A program made the translations under genes and the position numbers. Positions 17,379 through 25,527 of a stretch of DNA of 64,000 nucleotides are shown piece by piece (within the stretch, counting starts at the first letter, position 1; the number at the start of each line of letters is the position of its first letter). The stretch is from Psychroflexus sediminis. Lineage in GTDB: Bacteria; Bacteroidota; Bacteroidia; Flavobacteriales; Flavobacteriaceae. The notes beneath the pieces were generated by a model. That model saw only the letters and a list, made by a program, of their open reading frames with translations. It was not told where the DNA came from and made no database searches. The stretch lies in contig NZ_FNCW01000004.1 of NCBI RefSeq assembly GCF_900099815.1, forward strand, positions 216,907 to 280,906, given 5' to 3'.

Positions 17379-18647
17379 ATGAAACATTATTTTAATTTCA
17401 AATTTCTACTGTTTGCGACCTTTGCATTAAGCTTATTTTCCTGTTCTGAGGAGGTGGATTCTGATAGTCTGCAAAACATTAAGGAACTAGACAGTTTTGA
17501 TTCGGCAAATACTGTTGGGGAATCACAGTTTATTCCCGGACAATATATCGTTGTTCTTAATGGCAATCTAACAGAGAAAAACGCTTCTCTAACCAGTGAA
17601 GATGCTCGCGGAAATGTTTTAGACCTTTTACAAACGATACTGTCTGAAAGCAAATCTTCAGCAACTCTAGAGCCTGTAAATGTTTACGCAAGATCTATTG
17701 CCGGAGCTACTTTAAAATTAACAGAAACACAAGCCGATCTTTTAAGAAAAGACAAGCGAGTGAGCTATGTTGAACAGGATCGAATTGTTCAATTTGCTCC
17801 GCCTTGCGGGACTCCAAACGGAGGGCCTTGTGATCCAACCGATCCGGTTGATGATGGTGGCGGCGGAGACACGTCTTCTCAGGAAACCCCTTGGGGAATT
17901 ACACGGGTCAATGGTGCAACCGGTTATACCGGAACCAATGTAGCCTGGGTATTAGATTCTGGTATCGATTTAGATCATCCGGATTTAAATGTAGACGCCT
18001 CTCGCGGATACAATGCCTTCACTTCTGGAAGAGATGGAAAATCTACGGATGATGGAAACGGTCACGGTACACACGTCGCCGGAACCATCGCAGCTTTAAA
18101 TAACTCTGTTGGGGTTATTGGTGTTGCTCCTGGAGCAACTGTGGTCCCTGTAAAAGTACTGGACTCCAGAGGATCGGGTTCTTATTCTGGTGTGATTGCC
18201 GGCGTAGATCACGTTGCTGCCAATGGCTCTGCTGGTGATGTTGCCAACATGAGTCTGGGGGGACCTGTCTCTGTAGCCCTTGAAGATGCTATTAAAGCTG
18301 CTGCTCAGCAAGGAATTAATTTTATGCTTGCGGCCGGAAATGAAGCACAGGATGCTAATAATGTATCTCCTGCTCGAGTGAACGGAACTAATATTTATAC
18401 AATTTCCGCGATGAGTCAGGGTGACAACTGGGCCAGCTTCTCCAACTTTGGAAATCCGCCAGTAGATTACTGCGCACCAGGAGTTTCAGTTAAATCCACC
18501 TGGAAAGACGGAGCTTACAACACCATTAGCGGTACTTCCATGGCAACGCCACATGCTGCCGGTGTATTATTACTGGGTGCTGCAAGTACAAGCGGTACAG
18601 TAAACGGTGATCCTGATGGCACTGCTGATGCTATCATCACTCACTAA
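17379..18647 (+). CDS. S8-family subtilisin-like serine protease, lipoprotein
   Basis: A 422-residue proteinase. It has a lipoprotein leader (LFSCSEE), an I9-type propeptide (FIPGQYIVVLNG to SYVEQDRIVQF, about residues 45-140), a Gly/Asp linker, then the catalytic domain. Triad: D193 in WVLDSGID, H229 in GNGHGTHVAG and S387 in GTSMATPHAAG. All are intact, so it should be active after propeptide removal. The domain order matches proteinase K-like enzymes. It has no T9SS tail and ends soon after the Ser motif, so it is probably tethered to the outer membrane. A strong terminator follows. Confidence 0.93.
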   Translation: MKHYFNFKFLLFATFALSLFSCSEEVDSDSLQNIKELDSFDSANTVGESQFIPGQYIVVLNGNLTEKNASLTSEDARGNVLDLLQTILSESKSSATLEPVNVYARSIAGATLKLTETQADLLRKDKRVSYVEQDRIVQFAPPCGTPNGGPCDPTDPVDDGGGGDTSSQETPWGITRVNGATGYTGTNVAWVLDSGIDLDHPDLNVDASRGYNAFTSGRDGKSTDDGNGHGTHVAGTIAALNNSVGVIGVAPGATVVPVKVLDSRGSGSYSGVIAGVDHVAANGSAGDVANMSLGGPVSVALEDAIKAAAQQGINFMLAAGNEAQDANNVSPARVNGTNIYTISAMSQGDNWASFSNFGNPPVDYCAPGVSVKSTWKDGAYNTISGTSMATPHAAGVLLLGAASTSGTVNGDPDGTADAIITH

Positions 18648-18672
18648 TCAAAAAATTATATTACACTTTCAT

Positions 18673-18700
18673 AAGAGCCGATTCTGTCGGCTCTTTTTTA
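18673..18700 (+). terminator. Terminator of the subtilase gene
   Basis: AAGAGCCGA / TCGGCTCTT with a 5-base loop and a run of T residues, 25 bases after the stop. Confidence 0.9.
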
Positions 18701-18724
18701 TTTTATAACGATTACATTTAAATA

Positions 18725-19247
18725 AGTCTAGCCCTCCATCCACAGGATATACCTCGACAGGCTCTGCAGCCAGTGTCACTGTTTCACGAGTTCACGCGCG
18801 ATTGTATCGCACGTTGGCACAAAATAATTGGTGATTTCAAACTTAGCTTGTTGACTTATAAGTAAACCATCTATCCACGAAACTTGTTGCACTCCAGGTC
18901 AATATTCCTCGCGTTACAATCGCGCCTCAGCTACTCTTTTTTATTTGACCCATAACCTTCAAATAGTCTGGCCCTCCATCCACAGGATATACCTCGACCG
19001 GCTCTGCAGCCTGGGTACTGTTTCGCGAGTTCACGTGCGATTGTATCGCGCGTTGGCATAAAAGAATTGGTGATTTCAGACTTAGCTTGATGATTTATAA
19101 GTAAACCATCTCCACGAAAGTTGTTACACTCCAGGTCAAGGTTCCTCGCGATACAATCGCGCCTCAGCTACTATTTTTTATTTGACCCCTATAACCTTCA
19201 AATAGTCTGGCCCCCCATCCACAGGATATCCCTCAATGGGTTCTGCA
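18725..19247. repeat. 240-bp tandem duplication of a gene 3' end plus REP-like palindrome pair
   Basis: Blocks starting CCATCCACAGGATAT occur near 18736, 18976 and 19215, i.e. 240 and 239 bases apart. The third is the real 3' end of the small lipoprotein gene; the first two are decayed copies of it. Each unit also carries two elements built on GCGATTGTATCGC in opposite orientation about 110 bases apart (18797 and 18910; 19036 and 19147). This is the arrangement of a REP pair (BIME). Identity between units is high but with small indels. Confidence 0.85.
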
Positions 19248-19477
19248 GTTAAAGTAATTGTCTTACCTATATAGTCATCTAAGTCTACCCTCTCACTCAT
19301 TAAAGCATACAGGGAATCCTTCGTTTGAAGTGTATGCGTTCCGTATTGGTAGCTGGTAATGCCCTGAGCCTGCAAAAGCCCTGTATACTCTGACATAGAA
19401 GGTGTATTAAAATCGTTATGTTGTGTACTGCAGGTCAGTAAACATAAGGCAAGAACTGTATATGCAAGTGTTTTCAT
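19178..19477 (-). CDS. Small lipoprotein, function unknown
   Basis: A 99-residue lipoprotein with lipobox LLTC (Cys16). After a low-complexity linker it has a short beta-rich domain: SVDLDDYIGK-type strand (RVDLDDYIGKTITLTAEPIEG), then the C-terminal motif YPVDGGPDYLKVIGVK, which resembles an OB-like fold seen in other small Bacteroidota lipoproteins. No function is known. Its last 50 bases are duplicated twice downstream in the 240-bp repeat, so an unequal duplication started inside the gene. Confidence 0.7.
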   Translation of the reverse strand: MKTLAYTVLALCLLTCSTQHNDFNTPSMSEYTGLLQAQGITSYQYGTHTLQTKDSLYALMSERVDLDDYIGKTITLTAEPIEGYPVDGGPDYLKVIGVK

Positions 19478-19698
19478 GATATTTTTTTTGAAAAGTTAGT
19501 ATTTTTTAAACAACCCGCCTGTTACAGGGAATGGGTTTTTATCGATTAAAAGAAATTTTAAAACTCTGCCAGCGTCGCTCCTCACCTGGACTTAGGATAC
19601 CCGTTGCTTCACTACATCTTAAAAGCATTTATTTTAGGCAAACTAACTTAAAATCAGCCTGACAGTTCCTGAGTTTATAATTAATCTCGGATGTAGTA

Positions 19699-20127
19699 TC
19701 AGTATTCGAAAAGCTCCAGACATTTCTCCCGCTCAACACCGGAAATCAAAGCAATGCTATACCAGGATTTTTGAGCGACTTCCTCACAGGAAATATGGAT
19801 TTGATGCCCGAATGCAGAAGCATCTGCAATGGAGGCGCCATACACCACTTTTCCGATCCCGGCCCAAAGTATCGCACTCATACACATGGGGCAAGGCTCT
19901 ACGGTAGAATAAAGCGTCAGAGTCCTGGCATAGGTATACTTTAAACGTTTCAATTGCTGAATCACATTGATTTCGGCATGCGCCACAGGTCCGTCCTGTT
20001 TTGTGGTGTTGTAAGCTTCTACAGACTGCTGCTCTTCAGTGACGATCACCGCACCAAAGGGAGTGTGGCCTAACTTTGCATGTTCCATGGCTTTATGCAT
20101 CCAGTACTGCTGATCCTTAGATATCAT
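19699..20127 (-). CDS. Nucleoside/guanine deaminase of the CDA fold
   Basis: A 142-residue zinc deaminase. HAE at residues 50-52 supplies the zinc His and the proton-shuttling Glu, and PCPMC at 78-82 supplies the two Cys ligands (C79, C82). The FGAVIV and VVYGASIADA flanks match the GuaD/TadA-like group. The C-terminal HQIHISCEEVAQKSW region is more like guanine deaminase than TadA. It is a cytoplasmic purine-salvage enzyme, probably converting guanine to xanthine. No neighbour suggests a dedicated pathway. Confidence 0.85.
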   Translation of the reverse strand: MISKDQQYWMHKAMEHAKLGHTPFGAVIVTEEQQSVEAYNTTKQDGPVAHAEINVIQQLKRLKYTYARTLTLYSTVEPCPMCMSAILWAGIGKVVYGASIADASAFGHQIHISCEEVAQKSWYSIALISGVEREKCLELFEY

Positions 20128-20336
20128 TTTAAATTTAATTTAGATCCTTTACTTCAACACAAATGACTAACAAAACAAGATGAACATTCGTATTCAAGTC
20201 TATCCGTCAAGTTTTAGGAAGTATAAAGATAAACTCATCTCAAAAACAATATTCAAAATTAACGTTAACCTTAAAAAACTCCTTATTTTTTCATTATAAC
20301 ATCAAAAAATGATAACTTTAAGTAAAACGCATCAAA

Positions 20337-20852
20337 ATGTCTCATAAATCACTTTCCTCTTTTTTTAAAAAAAACCAAAAGTCAAAAATAGCTCGAATTT
20401 CTTTGAATTTTTCAAGTCTGGTTTTAGGACTGGCCGTCTTTTCCATGCTATGGCCTACCAAAAGTTTCTCCCAGACCACATGCCCTTCAATTCATGTCAA
20501 AATTCAGAATATAGATAACAGTACCGGGATTATCGCCTGTGCTATTTTTGAATCCAAAGAAGGATTTCCGGATAAATTCATGAAGATGGGATATAAGGTC
20601 ATGACCACACAAATCGAAGGAAAAGAGGCCAGTTTTAAATTTTCAGATATCAAACCCGGAACCTATGCCATTGTTGTTATCCATGATGAAAACCTCAACG
20701 GCGAACTCGATTCCAATCTATTTGGAATTCCTACCGAAGGCTACGGGTTTTCCAGTGGTGCAGAAGTTAAAATGAGTGCGCCCTCGTTTTCTGAAGCTCA
20801 ATTTTTATATACCGGCGGAGATCTGAAACTGTCTATTCCTATCAACTACTAA
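20337..20852 (+). CDS. DUF2141 secreted protein
   Basis: A 171-residue exported protein. The unusually long, Lys-rich N-region precedes the signal core (LVLGLAVFSML) and a cleavage site near SFSQ (about residue 46). The mature part is a DUF2141 beta-sandwich: IHVKIQNIDNSTGIIACAIFESKEGFP, then PGTYAIVVIHDENLNGELDSNLFGIPTEGYGFS, the family hallmark. The function is unknown; the fold resembles transthyretin-like domains. It is convergent with the BCCT gene with only 23 bases between them. Confidence 0.88.
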   Translation: MSHKSLSSFFKKNQKSKIARISLNFSSLVLGLAVFSMLWPTKSFSQTTCPSIHVKIQNIDNSTGIIACAIFESKEGFPDKFMKMGYKVMTTQIEGKEASFKFSDIKPGTYAIVVIHDENLNGELDSNLFGIPTEGYGFSSGAEVKMSAPSFSEAQFLYTGGDLKLSIPINY

Positions 20853-20875
20853 ATCCTAAGTTGAGAGCTCCAGTC

Positions 20876-22393
20876 TCATTTACCCGTGTTCAACTGATCA
20901 TCTTTTTTAAGGCTTTTAAGCAAAGACAAACTCACAAAAAACAGGATTATTGCAAACGGGAATCCCGTGGAGATGGAAGCCGACTGTAGAGCAGACAAGC
21001 CACCTCCAACCAGCAGGGCAATAGCTATGGCTCCTTCCATAAAAGCCCAGAATACCTTTTGTCCTTTTGGAGCATCCAATTTGCCTCCGGAGGTCATAAA
21101 GTCAACAACCAGAGAACCGCTATCCGAAGAAGTTATAAAAAAAGTAGCCACCAGAAAAACACTCAGTACGGCAGTAATCTTATAATATGGCAGGTGTTCT
21201 AACATTTTGAACAGGCCCAGAGAACTGTCATCAGAGACGATTTGAGCTAAATCTATACCGGTATTGAGTTGCATGTCTATGGCTGTGCCGCCTAATACGG
21301 ACATCCAGAGCATCGAAAATAAGGAAGGCACCACCAGGCCATACATAGCGATGTCTCTAAGCGTCCTGCCTTTGGAAATTCTGGCGATAAAGGTCCCCAC
21401 AAATGGGGACCAGGAAATCCACCACACCCAATAAAACATCGACCAGGATTTAAACCATTTTCCTTCTTCCCCGTACTGATTTCTGTAGGTGCTTATTTCA
21501 AAAAAATCGGTCATATAAAGACCCAGACTCTCTACGAAGCCATCAAGCAGAAAGACCGTTGAACCTGCTGCCAAAACAAAAAATAAGAGCAGCAAAGCAA
21601 TAACTATATTCAGGTTGCTCAGGTATTTCAAACCTTTGTTTAATCCTGAAAGTACAGAAAGGGTGGCTATCAGCGTAATTCCGGCAATAGATAAAACCTG
21701 GAGGTTAATTGTACTGGACAGGCCCGATAATTCTGATATTCCCGATGAAAACTGAACCGCCCCAAAACCCAGTGTTGTGGCTAAACCAAACAAAGTGGCC
21801 AGGACGGCAATAACATCGATGGCATAGCCCGCAAAAGAGTTCATATACTTTCCAAAAAGCGGTTTTAGAGTAGATTTTATCGATAAAGCTGCTTTTTTAT
21901 TGAAGGTGAAATAAGCCAAAGCCATCCCCAGTAAGGTATAAATCCCCCAGACATGAAATCCATAGTGAAAAAAGGTGTGTTTCATCGCCAGCTTCGATTT
22001 TTGTACTCCGCTGAGTCCCTCCTGTATGGGATTGCTGAAATGCAACATGGGTTCGGCTACACTGAAATAAACCAGGCCAATCCCCATGCCTGCGGAAAAC
22101 AACATGGCAATCCACGAAAACTTGCTAAAATCAGGACGGGCATCTTCCCCCCCTATTCTTATGTTCCCAAATTTGCTAAAAGCCAGGTAGATCACGAAAA
22201 ACAAAAAATAGTTTATGGCTATGGTGATGAACCACCCAAAATGTTCTGACATATATCCCCTGAAGATTGAGAATCCTGTTTCAGCCTGCTCATCGAAAAT
22301 GATGGTGAGGCTTACAAAAATCAGGGTGATTAAAGCAGATGGAATAAATACTGGCTTGGATATATCAAAGTATTTATTTTTATAATTTCTCAT
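20876..22393 (-). CDS. BCCT-family transporter (betaine/choline/carnitine)
   Basis: A 505-residue transporter with about 12 TM segments. The family signatures are the glycine-rich SAGMGIGLVYFSVAEP of TM3 and WWISWSPFVGTFIARISKGRTLRD with the aromatic substrate box of TM8. The length is standard. It probably imports a quaternary ammonium compatible solute with sodium or protons, which suits a marine habitat. The exact substrate cannot be assigned. It lies opposite the DUF2141 gene and has a 380-base upstream region without other genes. Confidence 0.9.
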   Translation of the reverse strand: MRNYKNKYFDISKPVFIPSALITLIFVSLTIIFDEQAETGFSIFRGYMSEHFGWFITIAINYFLFFVIYLAFSKFGNIRIGGEDARPDFSKFSWIAMLFSAGMGIGLVYFSVAEPMLHFSNPIQEGLSGVQKSKLAMKHTFFHYGFHVWGIYTLLGMALAYFTFNKKAALSIKSTLKPLFGKYMNSFAGYAIDVIAVLATLFGLATTLGFGAVQFSSGISELSGLSSTINLQVLSIAGITLIATLSVLSGLNKGLKYLSNLNIVIALLLLFFVLAAGSTVFLLDGFVESLGLYMTDFFEISTYRNQYGEEGKWFKSWSMFYWVWWISWSPFVGTFIARISKGRTLRDIAMYGLVVPSLFSMLWMSVLGGTAIDMQLNTGIDLAQIVSDDSSLGLFKMLEHLPYYKITAVLSVFLVATFFITSSDSGSLVVDFMTSGGKLDAPKGQKVFWAFMEGAIAIALLVGGGLSALQSASISTGFPFAIILFFVSLSLLKSLKKDDQLNTGK

Positions 22394-22775
22394 ACTGATC
22401 TATTGTCGACTAAAGAAAAAACCTTGATAAAATTAGAATGTGCGGAGTCACTGCGTTTTTTTTTACACCTGCCGGCATTGAACAAGACCAGCGTGGAGTC
22501 CGATCGTAGTGTGCGATAAACTTAAAATTAATAAGCGTTTTCTGCATGTCTTAGGTATGGTCTCATTTTACTTTTGAAAGCAATTTAAAAGAAATTAAAG
22601 TCTGTGCGCTGAAAACAAAAAGCTTTTAGGATTTAATAACATGTATTGAATTATAGAATTCGTGTTTATAAGCGGTCTAAGTCTTATTTTTACCTCGAAA
22701 ATTCAAAACCTGAAGTCTTAATCAAGCTCTCTCTTACATAATTATGAATATCACGATCACAATGACCCGGACCAA
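22394..22775. other. Intergenic region between divergent BCCT and acyltransferase genes
   Basis: About 380 bases. No ORF of note, no tRNA and no clear hairpin; it presumably contains the promoters of both divergent genes. Confidence 0.6.
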
Positions 22776-23312
22776 ATGGGTTTAGCTAAATGTATATTTC
22801 AATCGCTCTTAGGCTGGTCTATCGAAGGTGAGTTTGATAAAAAAGTCAGGAAAACCGTGGTTACGGTTTCGCCACATACCAGCTGGCACGATTTCTATAT
22901 AGGAGCCTTAACCCGAAAAATCGTTAATGTTCCCATACACTATGTTGCCAAAAAGGAACTCTTTGACTCTCCTTTTGGCTGGTATTTCAAATGGATGGGC
23001 GGCGAACCTATCGAGAGGGCTTCCAAGCAAAATAAGGTTGAACAAATCGTTGAACTCTTCAACTCCAAAGAGGAATTCCGTCTCGCGATTGCTCCGGAAG
23101 GGACCAGAAAAAAGGTAGACCGGTGGAAAAGTGGATTTTACTATATCGCTCACCAGGCAAACGTCCCTATCACTGCGGTCGCCTTCGATTACTCTACCAA
23201 AACCGTCAAAATTTCAGAGCCTTTTTACACCACGGGGAACTATGAAAAAGATTTACAAAACTTCCAGCGGTTTTATAGCGGCGTAGTCGGTAAAATTCCC
23301 GAATATACCTAA
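22776..23312 (+). CDS. PlsC-like 1-acylglycerol-3-phosphate acyltransferase
   Basis: A 178-residue acyltransferase, shorter than classical PlsC (about 240). The HxxxxD motif is present as HTSWHD (H34, D39), followed by motif III APEGTRKKVDRWKSGF and motif IV NVPITAVAFDY. The N-terminal membrane segment is short. It should acylate a lysophosphatidate or an ornithine/glycine-type lipid headgroup at the inner membrane. No alternative in-frame ATG is found upstream. A stand-alone gene. Confidence 0.85.
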   Translation: MGLAKCIFQSLLGWSIEGEFDKKVRKTVVTVSPHTSWHDFYIGALTRKIVNVPIHYVAKKELFDSPFGWYFKWMGGEPIERASKQNKVEQIVELFNSKEEFRLAIAPEGTRKKVDRWKSGFYYIAHQANVPITAVAFDYSTKTVKISEPFYTTGNYEKDLQNFQRFYSGVVGKIPEYT

Positions 23313-23451
23313 CGGGCCTTGAGACGCTTATTGCTTTTTCAAAGTATCCCTTTTTGTATTGGAGAGGTATGAAGCAGTCTTTTTGCATTTAAAAAATTAA
23401 ACTTTTCGTATTTTGCAGGCTTTTACAACGAGAATATTAATTCGTAATCCT

Positions 23452-23459
23452 TATATTCG
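23452..23459 (+). promoter_or_regulatory. Candidate -7 promoter element (TATATTCG)
   Basis: The same TTATATTCGGT(A/G)CAAA block as upstream of the metalloprotease at 14538. It lies 64 bases ahead of the MgtC start. Confidence 0.35.
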
Positions 23460-23523
23460 GTACAAAGACTTAAGCAAAACTTTTTGGCCTAAATCATAAA
23501 CCTGAAACGAAAACCGTTTTATT

Positions 23524-23982
23524 ATGCCTGACGTAAACTGGAGTGGAGAGTTACTGATCCTGATGAATGTGTCGATCGCAGCGATACTGACTGGCTTTAT
23601 TGGCCTGGAAAGAGAAGCCAAAGATAAGCCTGCAGGTTTTAGAACCAATATGATCGTAGGAGGATCCTCGGCCCTCATTCTGTCGCTTGGAAAAGTCCTG
23701 GTTGAGAATTACATGCAAAGCGGGCTTCAGAACGTTATCCAGCCGGACCCCACACGTATTATTGAAGCCATCATTCTGGGCATTAGCTTTATAGGCGCGG
23801 GTACTATTTTAAAAGCCAATGCAGAAAGCAGGGTGTATTATCTTACCACTGCGGCCACCGTCCTGTTTTCGGCTGGTATTGGGATAGCCGTAGCCCTGGA
23901 ACAGTATGTCCTTTCAGTCACAGCTACCTTATTATTACTTATCATCAACAGAGTCGCCAAGGCTATAAATAAAAAAGTCTGA
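23524..23982 (+). CDS. MgtC/SapB-family membrane protein
   Basis: A 152-residue protein with four hydrophobic segments. The signatures are GFIGLEREAKDKPAGFRTNMIVGGSSALI near the N-terminus and GISFIGAGTILKA in the third segment, both diagnostic of the MgtC domain. It lacks the soluble C-terminal domain of Salmonella MgtC, like most SapB-type members. In other bacteria MgtC modulates ATP synthase or phosphate and magnesium homeostasis; the role here is unknown. A single gene. Confidence 0.9.
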   Translation: MPDVNWSGELLILMNVSIAAILTGFIGLEREAKDKPAGFRTNMIVGGSSALILSLGKVLVENYMQSGLQNVIQPDPTRIIEAIILGISFIGAGTILKANAESRVYYLTTAATVLFSAGIGIAVALEQYVLSVTATLLLLIINRVAKAINKKV

Positions 23983-24045
23983 TCTTTTTTTAATCGCCTT
24001 AAACTCACTTTTCAAACCTTAAACCAAACCTAATTTTAAATATCT

Positions 24046-24627
24046 ATGAAAAAAATAGCACTTGTTATTTGTATTTTTTTAATCAGTATCTCCTGTAAGC
24101 ATGAAAATAAAAACGACCGATCCTCGGATCATGAGCATGAGGTGAAGGTTTCTGAGACGGAGACCAAAAAAACACTGAGCCCGCATACTTCAGAAATGGC
24201 AGTCATTGACGGCGCCCATATTCATATAGATTACTCATCTCCCGGAGTAAGAAACAGAATGATCTTCGGAGGTCTGCTGGCCTACGATGAAGTTTGGCAG
24301 GCTGGTGCACATAGGGCCACCTGGATAGAAACCGATAAAGATTTGGAAATTGAGGGGAAGCTCTTAGAAGCAGGTAAATATGGTTTTTTTGTGATTCCAT
24401 CTCAGGAGAACGCATGGACGCTTATTTTCAACACGCACTGGGATCAACATGGAAAAGATGAGTATAACAAAGACCAGGATGTATTGCGCGTAAAAGCAGA
24501 ACCATCAAAAAATGATAGTCTTACGGAGCATCTCACCTATACGATTGAACAAACAGGGGATGATACCGGGATGATACGCATGTCCTGGGAGAACCAAAGC
24601 ATTCAAATTCCCTTTAAAGTAATCTAA
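24046..24627 (+). CDS. DUF2911 lipoprotein
   Basis: A 193-residue lipoprotein (lipobox ISISC, Cys about 17). A His/Asp/Glu-rich linker (residues about 20-55) is followed by a DUF2911 domain: DYSSPGVRNRMIFGGL, then EVWQAGAHRATWIETDKDLEIEGK and AGKYGFFVIPSQENAWTLIFNTHWDQHG. These strands are the hallmark of the family. The function is undefined. Its His-rich linker suggests metal contact. It is followed 7 bases later by a PepSY gene, so the two form an operon. Confidence 0.87.
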   Translation: MKKIALVICIFLISISCKHENKNDRSSDHEHEVKVSETETKKTLSPHTSEMAVIDGAHIHIDYSSPGVRNRMIFGGLLAYDEVWQAGAHRATWIETDKDLEIEGKLLEAGKYGFFVIPSQENAWTLIFNTHWDQHGKDEYNKDQDVLRVKAEPSKNDSLTEHLTYTIEQTGDDTGMIRMSWENQSIQIPFKVI

Positions 24628-24634
24628 GACTGAA

Positions 24635-25345
24635 ATGATCAAAAGAAAAACAGCCTTAAAAATAAGGAAAGCACATAGGTATCTGGGTATTTTCCTGGGT
24701 ATACAGTTTTTGATGTGGACCATAAGCGGAATGTATTTCAGCTGGACTGACATTGATGAGATTCATGGAGATCACTTTAAAAAAGAATCCGTTAGTGCAT
24801 CTGCTTTTGAAAATCTGGTCAGTCCTTCTGAGCTTGCAACGGAAATGCCGGTTTCATCCTTAGAACTCAGAGAAATTGCAGGAAAGCCTTACTACTGGGT
24901 TAATGAAGCTCAGCTTTTTGATGCCGGGACAGGAAGCCTTCAAAAAGAAATTTCAGAAGAAGATGCTTTACTCATCGCACAGCGCTATATGCTAGAAGAT
25001 TTGAAACCGGAACACATCGAGCGAATCGAAGAGGCGGGAAGTCACAGCGAATACAGAGGCAGACCTTTGCCTGCTTATGTTATATCCTACCAGACTCCGG
25101 AACATATCAAAGCCTATGTATCTGTTAAAGACGGGGCTTTCCAGACCCTGAGGCATAGGGATTGGCGCTGGTTTGATTTCCTATGGATGACGCATACCAT
25201 GGATTATCAGGGGAGGGATAATTTTAATTCCTGGGTGTTAAGGGTGTTTTCTCTTCTTGGCTTAATTACGGTACTCAGTGGTTTTTTACTCTGGTACGTC
25301 AGTTCTCCATCCGTTAGAAAATGGAAGAAAAAAGCTAAGAAGTGA
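24635..25345 (+). CDS. PepSY-domain membrane protein
   Basis: A 236-residue protein: N-terminal TM (YLGIFLGIQFLMWTISGMYFSW), a periplasmic PepSY-like part (residues about 60-190, with ISEEDALLIAQRYM) and a C-terminal TM (SLLGLITVLSGFLLWY). The RKAHRYLGIFLG start is typical of PepSY-associated TM proteins linked to iron or haem uptake and ferric reduction. It forms an operon with the DUF2911 lipoprotein 7 bases upstream. A second protein of the same class lies at 29065, but the genes are not adjacent. Confidence 0.85.
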   Translation: MIKRKTALKIRKAHRYLGIFLGIQFLMWTISGMYFSWTDIDEIHGDHFKKESVSASAFENLVSPSELATEMPVSSLELREIAGKPYYWVNEAQLFDAGTGSLQKEISEEDALLIAQRYMLEDLKPEHIERIEEAGSHSEYRGRPLPAYVISYQTPEHIKAYVSVKDGAFQTLRHRDWRWFDFLWMTHTMDYQGRDNFNSWVLRVFSLLGLITVLSGFLLWYVSSPSVRKWKKKAKK

Positions 25346-25466
25346 ATCCCCAGGGTATTCAGATACACATAGGAAAACCCCGACTTTTAAAATTCCTATC
25401 CACATGAGATTAACTCAGCGTGAAGGATACCATAAGCTTGTCAAACCTGGCCAGGTTTCAGGCTTT

Positions 25467-25511
25467 AAACTAAACACCCCCTGAAACTTTGTTTCAGGGG
25501 GTGTTTAGTTT
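25467..25511. terminator. Strong bidirectional terminator
   Basis: A perfect 21-bp inverted repeat with a 3-base TTT loop between convergent genes. The arms are rich in C/G in the middle (ACACCCCCTGAAAC) and A/T at the ends, giving a U-tract on both strands. A 16-bp palindrome AAACCTGGCCAGGTTT lies just upstream (25443-25458). Confidence 0.92.
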
Positions 25512-25527
25512 ACTTAGTTGATTGATC

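Noticed and set aside
22394..22775. Riboswitch upstream of the BCCT gene
   Set aside because: No aptamer core blocks such as those of TPP, SAM, B12, FMN or glycine are recognisable.
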